IMG/VR virus record: IMGVR_UViG_3300001460_000013
Coordinates: 13,888-42,439 of that record
Direction: 5' to 3' (one strand)
Length of the DNA stretch: 28,552 bases
Source: a virus
The notes under the pieces are model-generated. The model had not been told where the DNA came from, made no database searches, and saw only the letters and a list, made by a program, of their open reading frames with translations. The translations under genes were made by a program, and so were the position numbers. Positions 1 through 7,030 of this stretch are shown here, in pieces (within the stretch, counting starts at the first letter, position 1; each line of letters opens with the position of its first letter).

Positions 1-219
1 AACAATACGACATTTCTACGGATTATTAGCATTGACTATAATATAACCAACTCTAATAATGAGTGGTTAGAAATCAATGGATATGTATTTCAAGAAGGAA
101 ATGATTTTATATTTAACTATGGTTATGCTTTAGATATCGGTAAAGTGTATTTGCATTTTGCTTATGTTGAAAATGCTTCTTATACATATGAAGTATATTA
201 TTCTGAAAAGGTTGTATAA
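1..219 (+). CDS. C-terminal end of an unidentified protein (5' partial)
   Basis: Reading frame 1 is open from the first base of the window and ends at TAA 217-219, giving the last 72 residues of a protein whose start lies outside. The piece is rich in aromatic and beta-forming residues and ends in a run of Tyr/Val-rich strands (YTYEVYYSEKVV), with no Cys and no nucleotide-binding motif. It could be the end of a beta-sandwich virion or tail protein, but that is only an impression from composition. The next gene starts 2 bases after its stop, so the two are probably co-transcribed. Confidence 0.6.
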   Translation, partial: NNTTFLRIISIDYNITNSNNEWLEINGYVFQEGNDFIFNYGYALDIGKVYLHFAYVENASYTYEVYYSEKVV

Positions 220-221
220 GT

Positions 222-617
222 ATGAAGAAGGCAGTAACAATTAGATTTCCTGCCCCTTTACCTGCTGAAATTCCCTGTCCTATTTGTGAAGGAAATAAAT
301 GTAAAGTGTGCAATATGAATGGTAAAATAAGTGTAACAGTAGATGCTAAAGTACCAATACAAAGAAGTTTAATAGTTAAATATTTTGCTGAAAACTTATC
401 CGAGATGTCAACGGAGTTAACCAAACAATATGGTTTATCTCCTGACATCCGTACTGAGGATATGATTTTAATAGAAGATAAAGAATATGAAATAGTTAAG
501 ATAAGTAGTCTCGGTGGAGTGGTATGGATAGCAAATAGAGTAGATAAGTTAGAATCTCCTAGATATTTTAAATCATTTAATTCACTCCAAGAATTTAGAC
601 AAGGGTGGACATCATGA
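222..617 (+). CDS. Small zinc-knuckle protein, function unknown
   Basis: A 131-residue protein. Near its N-terminus is a CPxC-x4-CxxC cluster (Cys 19, 22, 27, 30) spaced by Gly/Asn residues, resembling one repeat of the DnaJ-type zinc-binding domain. The rest is a mixed alpha/beta region with a conserved-looking DMILIEDKEYEIVKISSLGG stretch. The start ATG is 2 bases after the upstream stop with a weak AAGGT-type ribosome site before it. Its stop overlaps the next start as ATGA. Zinc binding is a fair inference from the four cysteines. The function is not known; being first before the replication genes suggests a nucleic-acid or regulatory role, but that is a guess. Confidence 0.75.
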   Translation: MKKAVTIRFPAPLPAEIPCPICEGNKCKVCNMNGKISVTVDAKVPIQRSLIVKYFAENLSEMSTELTKQYGLSPDIRTEDMILIEDKEYEIVKISSLGGVVWIANRVDKLESPRYFKSFNSLQEFRQGWTS

Positions 618-859
618 AAGATGAAAAGATAATAGTAAGAATACCTAGAAATGCTACTAGTGAGTTAGTAGTTAGAACGGCAGAATATTGGAACATACCT
701 ATTGTAGATTTACGATGGTATGCTGATGGTAAGCCTTCCCGTAAGGGAATAAGAATGAACATGGATGAGTTAACTCATCTTAGTAAAGCAATAAATAAAA
801 TAATAGAAATTAATAAGGTGAATAAAAATGACGTTGATGAAATTCTCAAGAATGTGTGA
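614..859 (+). CDS. PC4/Sub1-like ssDNA-binding transcriptional coactivator
   Basis: An 81-residue protein matching the C-terminal domain of the PC4 (p15) family. Residues from about 26 read EYWNIPIVDLRWYADGKPSR, followed by KGIRMNMDEL and a helix. This parallels the PC4 pattern of a strand, a basic GKPxRKGI turn, a beta strand and a closing amphipathic helix that mediates dimerisation. PC4-like proteins bind ssDNA and melted duplex, and occur in eukaryotes, some archaea and phages. ATG 614 is chosen over GTG 605 because it overlaps the upstream stop as ATGA and has GGTGG six bases upstream. The acidic C-terminal tail overlaps the ligase gene by 32 bases. Likely role: a viral ssDNA or transcription factor made with the replication genes. 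Confidence 0.75.
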   Translation: MKDEKIIVRIPRNATSELVVRTAEYWNIPIVDLRWYADGKPSRKGIRMNMDELTHLSKAINKIIEINKVNKNDVDEILKNV

Positions 860-2387
860 AGCAATAGAAATGGCAAATGGAAGTATAAAGAAACAAGAAA
901 TAATATCTCAATCAATTAGAACATTTTCTAATCCTTCTGTAGTATTAGATATATTATCAGAACAATTAGAACCTAATAACATTGGTGTTAAGAAGGCTAG
1001 AATATGGTTAGCAGAAATGTTAGAAGTGTTTGAAGATGAAGTTATTGGTAGTGAAAATCTATGGGGAGATTTAGCAGAAGGTATCTATCAAATGGTATTA
1101 GAACCTAGTGAGGTTAAGGATAGTATTTCAATAAGTACATTCAGTACACTACTAAAGTTAGATTGTTCTTCTAAAAATAATACTGCATTTATAATTCTAA
1201 AAGAAGAATTAGATAAGATGACTGGATTAGAAATGAAATGGTTTATCAGATATTGGTTAAGAACACCAAGGAACGGTATCTCATCTTCTAATGTTTACAA
1301 GGCATTAAAATCACACTTTGGGACAAACTATAATGTTAAGTATGATAATTATCATTCACCTAGTGCTATCTATACTAGTTTAGTTAATAATACTACACTC
1401 AAAGAAAAGAGTGGAGTAGGAGTATTTATTAAACCAATGTTGGCTAAAAAATATGAAGGTAAAGTGCCTGATAATTATATCATAGATACTAAGTATGATG
1501 GTAATAGATATCAAATGCATATTAGTAATACTGATGTTATTATTTTCAATAGAACAGGTAAGATAGTTACAGAACAGTTTCGTGATATAGCAACGTTACA
1601 AGACATATCATTATGTAAAGATATGATATTAGATTGTGAAATTTATCCTATCAATGTAGATAGTTCTCCTGCTGAACATAAGAAGTTAGCAACAAGGGTT
1701 CACTCTAAGAATAAAGTTCAGGCAATGATAGATTGTCCTGTTAAGATGGTAGCCTTTGATATATTATATGTTGATGGTAAATCTCTAATTGAAGAACCCT
1801 ATCATATTAGATTAACTAAGTTACGGTCAATAATAGATAAGAAATATATAACAGAATTCTTTTCTACTAATGTATTAGGTAAATATAAAGATTCATCAGA
1901 TTTAATACAATCATATAATATAGCAATCAATCGTGGTTTTGAAGGTATAATGATTAAAGATTTAGATGCACCATATGCTATTGGTAAGAGAAATAAGTGT
2001 TTGTTAAAACACAAACCTCCTATGATAAATTTAGATGTAATTATAGACAGTGCTAAATATGGAGAAGGAAAGAGAAGTAGTGTATTTGGAACGTTTGGTA
2101 TCTCTGTTAAAAGTCCTGACGGTTACGTTAATATTGGTTCGGTTGGTACAGGGTTTTCTGATGATGACTTAACTAGATTAACAACAGATTTGAAAAAGAT
2201 TGTAGATAAGTATGATAAAGATATTTTCTATGTTTTACCTAGAGTAGTATTAGAAGTAACATGTGATTTAATATCTCAAGATGCTGATGGTAATTTTGGT
2301 CTTAGGTTTCCTAGATTAGTTAGAATTAGAGATGATAAGTATCCTGCTGATATTAATACATTAGAAGATATAAGGAGCAATATTTAA
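828..2387 (+). CDS. lig: ATP-dependent DNA ligase
   Basis: A 519-residue ATP-dependent DNA ligase, which would seal nicks through an AMP-lysine intermediate. The adenylation-site lysine is Lys222 in KYDG (motif I). Other nucleotidyltransferase motifs are LDCEIY at 268-273 (III), FDILYVDG at 310-317 (IIIa), EGIMIK at 372-377 (IV) and LLKHKP at 392-397 (V). The OB domain follows, with LRFPR near 492. Residues 1-200 are the helical DNA-binding domain typical of archaeal and eukaryotic ligase I, so the length fits that family. The start has GGTGA six bases upstream and overlaps the PC4-like gene by 32 bases. All catalytic motifs look intact. It would join Okazaki fragments or repair nicks with the neighbouring clamp and polymerase. 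Confidence 0.95.
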   Translation: MTLMKFSRMCEAIEMANGSIKKQEIISQSIRTFSNPSVVLDILSEQLEPNNIGVKKARIWLAEMLEVFEDEVIGSENLWGDLAEGIYQMVLEPSEVKDSISISTFSTLLKLDCSSKNNTAFIILKEELDKMTGLEMKWFIRYWLRTPRNGISSSNVYKALKSHFGTNYNVKYDNYHSPSAIYTSLVNNTTLKEKSGVGVFIKPMLAKKYEGKVPDNYIIDTKYDGNRYQMHISNTDVIIFNRTGKIVTEQFRDIATLQDISLCKDMILDCEIYPINVDSSPAEHKKLATRVHSKNKVQAMIDCPVKMVAFDILYVDGKSLIEEPYHIRLTKLRSIIDKKYITEFFSTNVLGKYKDSSDLIQSYNIAINRGFEGIMIKDLDAPYAIGKRNKCLLKHKPPMINLDVIIDSAKYGEGKRSSVFGTFGISVKSPDGYVNIGSVGTGFSDDDLTRLTTDLKKIVDKYDKDIFYVLPRVVLEVTCDLISQDADGNFGLRFPRLVRIRDDKYPADINTLEDIRSNI

Positions 2388-2411
2388 CTACCTTCTCATG
2401 GAGTCAACATC

Positions 2412-2813
2412 ATGTTATCTCAAGATGAACTGAGAGGAATTTTCCTTTCACATCCTACGGCAGAAATTAATATATCTAAAGACGTTAATACTAACGTAGG
2501 ATATCGAGTAAGATTAAGAGTTTCAATACGAGGTAATGAAAGATATGTATATGCAATACATAGAAGTCTACTCCAATATGAAATCAATAGTAAAATTAAG
2601 AACTTAGAAAGTAATAAAAGACCTAGACCAATATTATATATTACAGGTCTTTCTAATTTAGAAACTATGTATGAAACATTTTCTCTACATAGTAATACAT
2701 CCAATGTTAATTGGAATCCATTTGCACAAGTAATGTGGATGGTAAGACAAGAGCAACATCTAACACAAGATGGTCTTGATAATATACTAAGAATAAAGGA
2801 TTTGTTACAATGA
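2412..2813 (+). CDS. Single-domain LAGLIDADG-like protein, catalytic motif degenerate
   Basis: A 133-residue protein with the layout of one LAGLIDADG homing-endonuclease domain: an N-terminal helix ending in LRGIFLSHPTAEINI, strands (YRVRLRVSI), a helix (HRSLLQYEI), a strand block (RPILYITGLSNLETM) and a C-terminal MWMVRQEQHLTQDGLDNI helix-turn. That last element closely follows the HLTxEGLxxI element common in these enzymes. The acidic residue that normally ends the LAGLIDADG helix is missing, replaced by Ser/His/Pro, so cleavage activity is doubtful. It may be a DNA-binding protein derived from a homing endonuclease. GGAGT lies seven bases before the start. It is stably embedded between ligase and zinc-ribbon genes, its stop overlapping the next start, which suggests domestication rather than recent homing. 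Confidence 0.55.
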   Translation: MLSQDELRGIFLSHPTAEINISKDVNTNVGYRVRLRVSIRGNERYVYAIHRSLLQYEINSKIKNLESNKRPRPILYITGLSNLETMYETFSLHSNTSNVNWNPFAQVMWMVRQEQHLTQDGLDNILRIKDLLQ

Positions 2814-3130
2814 TGTGTGCAAGGTGTAGCCTACGAGAAGCAGAGCATCATTTATGTTCAGTATGTATTGTTAATACATCTTTGTTAGATAAATCAAAAC
2901 ATCTAGTTTCTGATGAAGAAATACTAGATTACCATGCAACTAGACAATCCTTAATGGGTTGCAGAGAATGTGGTAACAAACTCTTTGCTTTCAAAGCAGG
3001 AGTAAAATATGAAAAGGAAATAAAATGGTTTATCATATCTATTGATTGTGGAAAATGCAATACTGAATATGATGAACTTGTAGAAGTGAGGACTATAGAT
3101 GAGCCTAATAAATACAATAAAAGAATATAA
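2810..3130 (+). CDS. Two-site zinc-ribbon protein, unknown function
   Basis: A 106-residue protein with two paired cysteine clusters. The first is CARC near residue 3 with CSVC near residue 16. The second is CREC near residue 51 with CGKC near residue 80. The spacing suggests a short zinc knuckle followed by a zinc ribbon whose strands are LFAFKAGVKYE and WFIISIDC. The start forms ATGATG over the upstream stop; the second ATG (2813) would work as well. The C-terminus overlaps the next gene by 32 bases. No enzyme motif is visible. Small zinc ribbons beside replication genes in archaeal viruses are often proposed to bind DNA, RNA or basal transcription machinery; here that is only inference. 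Confidence 0.7.
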   Translation: MMCARCSLREAEHHLCSVCIVNTSLLDKSKHLVSDEEILDYHATRQSLMGCRECGNKLFAFKAGVKYEKEIKWFIISIDCGKCNTEYDELVEVRTIDEPNKYNKRI

Positions 3131-3959
3131 TGAATATAAACCAATAATAATAGTAGGACAAGCAGTAACAGAAAAAATGGATAAAGCCTTAACATTTGTT
3201 TCTAGTAACCCAATTATAAAATATGCTAATGAGTTTGATATAACTGATAACTATAGTATACCTATAGAAGTAGGTATTATAATTAGAGAAGCAAATTATA
3301 AACCTAATACAGAATTAATTCGTAAGACTATATTAGAATATAAAGGTCAAGTAGTATTACTTTCCGATAATCAAAAGGATGTTCCTAAGAGTCTTTTTAG
3401 TTTGTGTAAGTTAAAACGTGCAACTAAAAAAGTATACTTAGAATATCTAAAAGAGATTGCACCTAGAGCATCACAACCTAAAAAATATGATATTGATATA
3501 TATCCAATGGTAGGTGAATATCTTAAGAATGCAGATAGAGAAGAAATTGCTTTGATGCTAAAGGATAATAAACCATCTGATACTCAGTTCCTATCTTGGT
3601 TAACACCAAACATGCATCCTAATAAATTAGCATACATTGACTTTGCAGTTAAAAGAAAGTTAAGTAATGATTATTTTTATGAGATGTTATCTTATGTTCA
3701 CGATGGTAGAATGTATAGAAAATTAGTAATGCCTAAACGTAGTGCCTATTCGGTAGTACCTAAAATATGTAGGAAACTTAAGATGAGAAAGTCCGATGCT
3801 TACTTAATTAAATCTTTACTACAAGGTGATGAATTTATTGAGTATGCAAAAACTAAATTAGACAATACTGAATGTAAAATTGTTGGTATTGGAGATAAAA
3901 GAAGAAAGAAAAAATACGCCCCAGTACAACCTAAACCATCCTTAGGGGCATGGTTATAA
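3099..3959 (+). CDS. Clamp-loader-like subunit lacking Walker motifs, with C-terminal PIP box
   Basis: A 286-residue protein that looks like a degenerate RFC large subunit. Where a P-loop would be there is IIIVGQAVTEKMDKAL (residues 16-31), without GxxGxGK[ST], and no DExx Walker B is seen. Residues 84-103, a hydrophobic strand followed by SDNQKDVPKSLFSLC, resemble the sensor 1 strand and the following RFC segment. A helical region follows, then a basic stretch (KRRKKKY) and a terminal KPSLGAWL. This ends as a PCNA-interacting (PIP) box, with Lys279 in place of the usual Gln. The start has GTGAGG about seven bases upstream and overlaps the previous gene by 32 bases. The catalytic RFC small subunit lies two genes downstream. 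I infer a non-ATPase partner that docks the loader on the clamp, comparable in role to T4 gp62. Confidence 0.55.
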   Translation: MSLINTIKEYNEYKPIIIVGQAVTEKMDKALTFVSSNPIIKYANEFDITDNYSIPIEVGIIIREANYKPNTELIRKTILEYKGQVVLLSDNQKDVPKSLFSLCKLKRATKKVYLEYLKEIAPRASQPKKYDIDIYPMVGEYLKNADREEIALMLKDNKPSDTQFLSWLTPNMHPNKLAYIDFAVKRKLSNDYFYEMLSYVHDGRMYRKLVMPKRSAYSVVPKICRKLKMRKSDAYLIKSLLQGDEFIEYAKTKLDNTECKIVGIGDKRRKKKYAPVQPKPSLGAWL

Positions 3960-3975
3960 TAATGGAGAAATTAAA

Positions 3976-4503
3976 ATGAATATATTTATATTAAACGAAG
4001 ACCCAACGAAAGCCGCACAAGATATGTGTAACATACATGTCGTAAAAATGCCAACTGAAAGTTTACAAATGATGTCAACTATTGCAGACCACTTAGGTTA
4101 TGATAGTCCATATAAACCAGTGATGTTAAATCATCCCTGTACAATTTGGGCTAGAAAATCTAAACAAAACTTTGTGTTTCTAAAAACACATTGTGAAGCA
4201 TTATGTAAAGAATATAGTATTAGATACTATGATAGAATACACAAAGTAGAAACTACATTAAAAGAGTTTCACAATATATGGGAACAAGTAATAGATACAT
4301 TACCTGATATTGGATTAACTGAATTTGCAGTAGCAATATCTGAAGATTCATTATGTAGAAAAGTAGAAAACTTTGATGAGTTAAGTACTGTAGAAAAATA
4401 TAGAACCTACTATGTTAAAGATAAAATATACTTTGCTAAATGGAAGTCTGAAATACCTAGATGGTTTTCATTAATGAAAGGAATGAAAGGAGTGAGAATG
4501 TAA
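3976..4503 (+). CDS. Conserved phage protein of the NIHVVKM/NHPCTIWAR type, function unknown
   Basis: A 175-residue protein. I recognise its pattern from many tailed-phage genomes but cannot attach a proven activity. It opens with MNIFILNEDPTKAAQ, then NIHVVKMPTESLQM, YKPVMLNHPCTIWAR, LCKEYSIRYYDRIHK and, near the C-terminus, YRTYYVKDKIYFAKW. Conserved His, Lys, Arg and Cys in the first half suggest an enzyme, possibly one acting on nucleotides or DNA, but no classical motif identifies it. Its leader AATAATGGAGAAATTAAA before ATG is identical to the one before the gene at 6785, giving a strong ribosome site. The stop overlaps the RFC start as TAATG, so the two are translationally coupled. Confidence 0.7.
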   Translation: MNIFILNEDPTKAAQDMCNIHVVKMPTESLQMMSTIADHLGYDSPYKPVMLNHPCTIWARKSKQNFVFLKTHCEALCKEYSIRYYDRIHKVETTLKEFHNIWEQVIDTLPDIGLTEFAVAISEDSLCRKVENFDELSTVEKYRTYYVKDKIYFAKWKSEIPRWFSLMKGMKGVRM

Positions 4504-5414
4504 TGTTGTGGACAGAAAAATATAGACCTAGTAAGTTAAGTGAATTATATGGGCAATCCAATTTTGTATTAGATGCAGAGCATTGGATACAGAATAAAGA
4601 AATGCCTAATCTATTGTTATATGGTATAGCAGGAGTAGGTAAAACTACTGCGGCAATCGCTTTAGCAAATGATTTACTTGGTGAATTTAAAGGAGCAAAC
4701 TTCCATGAAATTAATTCATCTGATGATAGAAAGTTAGAAACTGTTAGAACTAGAATAAAAGAAATTGCTTCAACTAGTAAGGTTGGAGAAGTACCATTCA
4801 AAATAATATTATTAGATGAAATGGATGGTATGACTAAAGATGCACAGAATGCATTAAAGAGAATTATGGAAAGATATAGTTCTAATTGTAGATTTATTAT
4901 TACTTGTAATAGTAGACATAAAATTATATTTCCTATTCAATCTAGGTGTGCAAACTATGCGTTTACTAGACTAAACAATTCTGATATGAAACAAGTTATG
5001 GATTCAGTTTTGTCCTCGGAAGGCGTTTTAACGGTATCTGAGGATGAATTAGAAAGGTTCATAACCTATCTTCACGGAGACTTAAGAAGAGGGTTGACGG
5101 AACTACAGGCATCCGTGTCTAGTAAATCAAACCTCATATATCAAATAGATAAAAACCTAGAACCATATACTAAAATATTAGAATTAATTAATACAAATGA
5201 ATATACAAATTGTTTAGAGAAGGTGCATAAGTTGTTATATCAATCAATAGACATGAAGACTGTATGTATTAATTTACATGATACTATAGTTAAAAGTGAC
5301 TTAGAACCTAAAAGTAAATTCAAACTACTTAGAGTTGTAGGAGAAGCAGAATGGAGAAGTAGTAATATGACTCCCAAAGTTCTAGCATCTTGGATGGTAG
5401 GACAAATGATATAA
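4503..5414 (+). CDS. rfcS: Replication factor C small subunit (clamp loader ATPase)
   Basis: A 303-residue AAA+ clamp loader subunit. It opens with WTEKYRPSKLSELYGQ, the RFC box II signature. Walker A is GIAGVGKTT at 41-49 and Walker B LLDEMD at 103-108. Sensor 1 is TCNS at 134-137, and the SRC arginine-finger motif follows at 147-149. The C-terminal helical collar domain completes the usual length for archaeal RFC small subunits. ATG 4503 is used because the family begins at MLWTEKYRP, the codon overlaps the upstream stop as TAATG, and GGAGTG lies upstream. It would hydrolyse ATP to load the PCNA-like ring encoded at 7892. The large-subunit role is probably filled by the protein at 3099. Confidence 0.95.
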   Translation: MLWTEKYRPSKLSELYGQSNFVLDAEHWIQNKEMPNLLLYGIAGVGKTTAAIALANDLLGEFKGANFHEINSSDDRKLETVRTRIKEIASTSKVGEVPFKIILLDEMDGMTKDAQNALKRIMERYSSNCRFIITCNSRHKIIFPIQSRCANYAFTRLNNSDMKQVMDSVLSSEGVLTVSEDELERFITYLHGDLRRGLTELQASVSSKSNLIYQIDKNLEPYTKILELINTNEYTNCLEKVHKLLYQSIDMKTVCINLHDTIVKSDLEPKSKFKLLRVVGEAEWRSSNMTPKVLASWMVGQMI

Positions 5415-5415
5415 A
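5410..5415 (+). promoter_or_regulatory. Candidate TATA box for the SSB gene
   Basis: The sequence ATATAAAG spans the last bases of the RFC gene. It lies about 51 bases before the SSB start, in the longest gene-free gap so far (51 bases). Archaeal transcription usually starts 22-27 bases downstream of such a box, which would leave a leader of roughly 25-30 bases carrying the strong AAAAGGAGAAATAAAT ribosome site. SSB is needed in large amounts, so a separate promoter is sensible. In such AT-rich DNA a chance match is likely, so this is tentative. Confidence 0.3.
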
Positions 5416-5465
5416 GCAAAGTAAAATAAAACAAAAACAAGAAATGAATAAAAGGAGAAATAAAT

Positions 5466-6704
5466 ATGAATGATGAAATAATGAATGAAATAAAGAAAGC
5501 GGCTGAACTGCTCGGTATGACCGAGACAGATGCACTTGCTAAGTTTGAGGACATATGTACTCAAAATAGTATTGATGCGTCTAAAGAACCTCTAATGGCT
5601 AGAGCGTTGTGGAGACAGTTCTTTTCTAGTGCTAGAAATGTACTAAAGAGAAGTGAATCACAAACTAATGTAACAACAAAATCTGATACATTCTTTAAAT
5701 CTGCCTTCGGATACTTTATTGCTTTAGATGAAGCAAGAGATATGATGGCAATACAAAGAACAAGAATTGTAAATGAATACAGAAGAGATAGTAACACAAC
5801 ATTTAGTCTTGGTAAAGTAGCAATATTTACTGAAATACAGAATGAAATGTATGAAGGTCGCATGATGATTAACGGTGAAGAAAAGGTAATAGAGACTAAG
5901 ACTATTCCTAATAATAATGTAGATTTGGAAGACGGTACTTACTTAGTACCTATTGATTCTAACAATGCAGATTGGAATAAGAAGAACTATGGTAAGCCTT
6001 TAGCAAAAGAAGAATTCCGTAGGAGCGGAGTTTTTATTGGTGAAGTAAATGGTGAGTTTGGGAAATATTTCTTTAACTATAAAGGGCCATCAAGTAAAAC
6101 TTTTAGCCCACCTACATTTGAGTTTGTACACTTTACTTGTATACTGAACTCTAATGATAGTAGTAAGATACATGGAGCAACAAACAAAACAATGGATTCT
6201 TTAATCCATAATGTAGACTTGCCCGATGATTCTGAACTTAAGAAAGATGTATCTTCTATAGATATGAAAGAATCTTTAATGGAATACTCTGCCGGAAACT
6301 ATAGTCCTTTGATTGACTTATCTAGGTTTCACGATACAGTAAATGATAAACCCTATTCAGATAGGTTTGTGTTTACTGATGGTAATGCAACTAGTGTTAA
6401 CATGACTCCAACTAAAAACGGAAATAGAATACTAACTCTAGATGATTTGAATACTGATTTTGATTATGAAGGAGATGGATGGAGTGGAACAACATGTTGG
6501 ATACCATCACATATCAATATTGATTTTGGTATTGGTTCTAATGTTATAGTAGTTGGTAGAACTTCCCAAAGTACAGATGATAATGGAGAACTACAACCTC
6601 CATCAATTAACGTTAATGGTATCTATGTAATTAAGGCTAGAGGCGGAAGCCCTGAGGCTATAGAATTTGTAGAAGAAGACGAAGACAATTGGTTCTTTGA
6701 TTAA
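5466..6704 (+). CDS. Single-stranded DNA-binding protein, RPA/SSB-like
   Basis: A 412-residue protein that I take to be the virus ssDNA-binding protein. The body is beta-rich. Residues about 355-390 (GIGSNVIVVGRTSQ, a loop, then SINVNGIYVIKARG) read like OB-fold strands. The C-terminus is a very acidic tip, EFVEEDEDNWFFD, with seven acidic residues and aromatic residues near the end. Such tails occur on bacterial SSB and T7 gp2.5, where they recruit replication proteins. The N-terminal 80 residues are helical. The gene sits between RFC and the RecA-like ATPase and has a strong AAAGGAGA ribosome site. I did not see a clear zinc finger, unlike some archaeal RPAs. The role rests on tail, size and context rather than on a diagnostic motif. 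Confidence 0.55.
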   Translation: MNDEIMNEIKKAAELLGMTETDALAKFEDICTQNSIDASKEPLMARALWRQFFSSARNVLKRSESQTNVTTKSDTFFKSAFGYFIALDEARDMMAIQRTRIVNEYRRDSNTTFSLGKVAIFTEIQNEMYEGRMMINGEEKVIETKTIPNNNVDLEDGTYLVPIDSNNADWNKKNYGKPLAKEEFRRSGVFIGEVNGEFGKYFFNYKGPSSKTFSPPTFEFVHFTCILNSNDSSKIHGATNKTMDSLIHNVDLPDDSELKKDVSSIDMKESLMEYSAGNYSPLIDLSRFHDTVNDKPYSDRFVFTDGNATSVNMTPTKNGNRILTLDDLNTDFDYEGDGWSGTTCWIPSHINIDFGIGSNVIVVGRTSQSTDDNGELQPPSINVNGIYVIKARGGSPEAIEFVEEDEDNWFFD

Positions 6705-6714
6705 GTAGAATTTC

Positions 6715-6762
6715 GAGTAGCCGAACTCTCCCCGTATCGGTCAGAAGGGTGAAAAGCCCTTC
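6715..6762 (+). other. Structured, G+C-rich spacer after the SSB gene
   Basis: The 80-base gap between SSB and the next gene is richer in G+C than its surroundings and can fold. GAAGGG (6744-6749) pairs with CCCTTC (6757-6762), extended by a T-G wobble, around a GAAAA loop. CCGA (6721-6724) can pair with TCGG (6737-6740), or alternatively GAGT (6715-6718) with ACTC (6725-6728). These last two options exclude each other. No T-run follows the main hairpin, so it is not a classical terminator. It could stabilise the upstream mRNA end, cause partial read-through, or be bound by SSB as autoregulation. Confidence 0.5.
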
Positions 6763-6784
6763 AACAAATAATGGAGAAATTAAA

Positions 6785-7030
6785 ATGAATGAATATACAA
6801 TAACAAATAATGTGATGCATGGAAATAGTTTTGCGTTCCCTATGGAGAATGCGGACTTTTCTACTTGGAGACTAAACACTGATACTGGAGAATACTGGAT
6901 GAAATTCCATTTCTCTTCCGGTAAAGAGATTAGACTTAAAGTAACGAAAGAAGAATTAAACGATATTGTCCGCCAATGGACTAACGTTAATATAAATTAT
7001 AATGGTGATACAAATGAGTTGGAATGTTAA
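6785..7030 (+). CDS. Small protein of unknown function between SSB and RecA-like ATPase
   Basis: An 81-residue protein with alternating short strands (FSTWRLNTDTGEYWMKFHF, EIRLKVT) followed by a helix, KEELNDIVRQW. It may be a small beta-barrel or beta-hairpin with a helical cap. I recognise no family. ATG 6785 is chosen over an upstream extension because it follows the same TAATGGAGAAATTAAA leader as the gene at 3976. The C-terminus overlaps the ATPase gene by 17 bases, so the two are coupled. Its position suggests an accessory to SSB or to the ATPase. Confidence 0.65.
   Translation: MNEYTITNNVMHGNSFAFPMENADFSTWRLNTDTGEYWMKFHFSSGKEIRLKVTKEELNDIVRQWTNVNINYNGDTNELEC

Noticed and set aside
113-448. 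Minus-strand frame with hydrophobic runs at the window start
   Set aside because: It is opposite two plus-strand frames coupled with their neighbours, and has no ribosome site; the hydrophobic look comes from AT-rich antisense.
6744-6762. Intrinsic terminator after SSB
   Set aside because: The hairpin is good but no T-tract follows it on the plus strand, and the downstream genes lack a clear promoter of their own.
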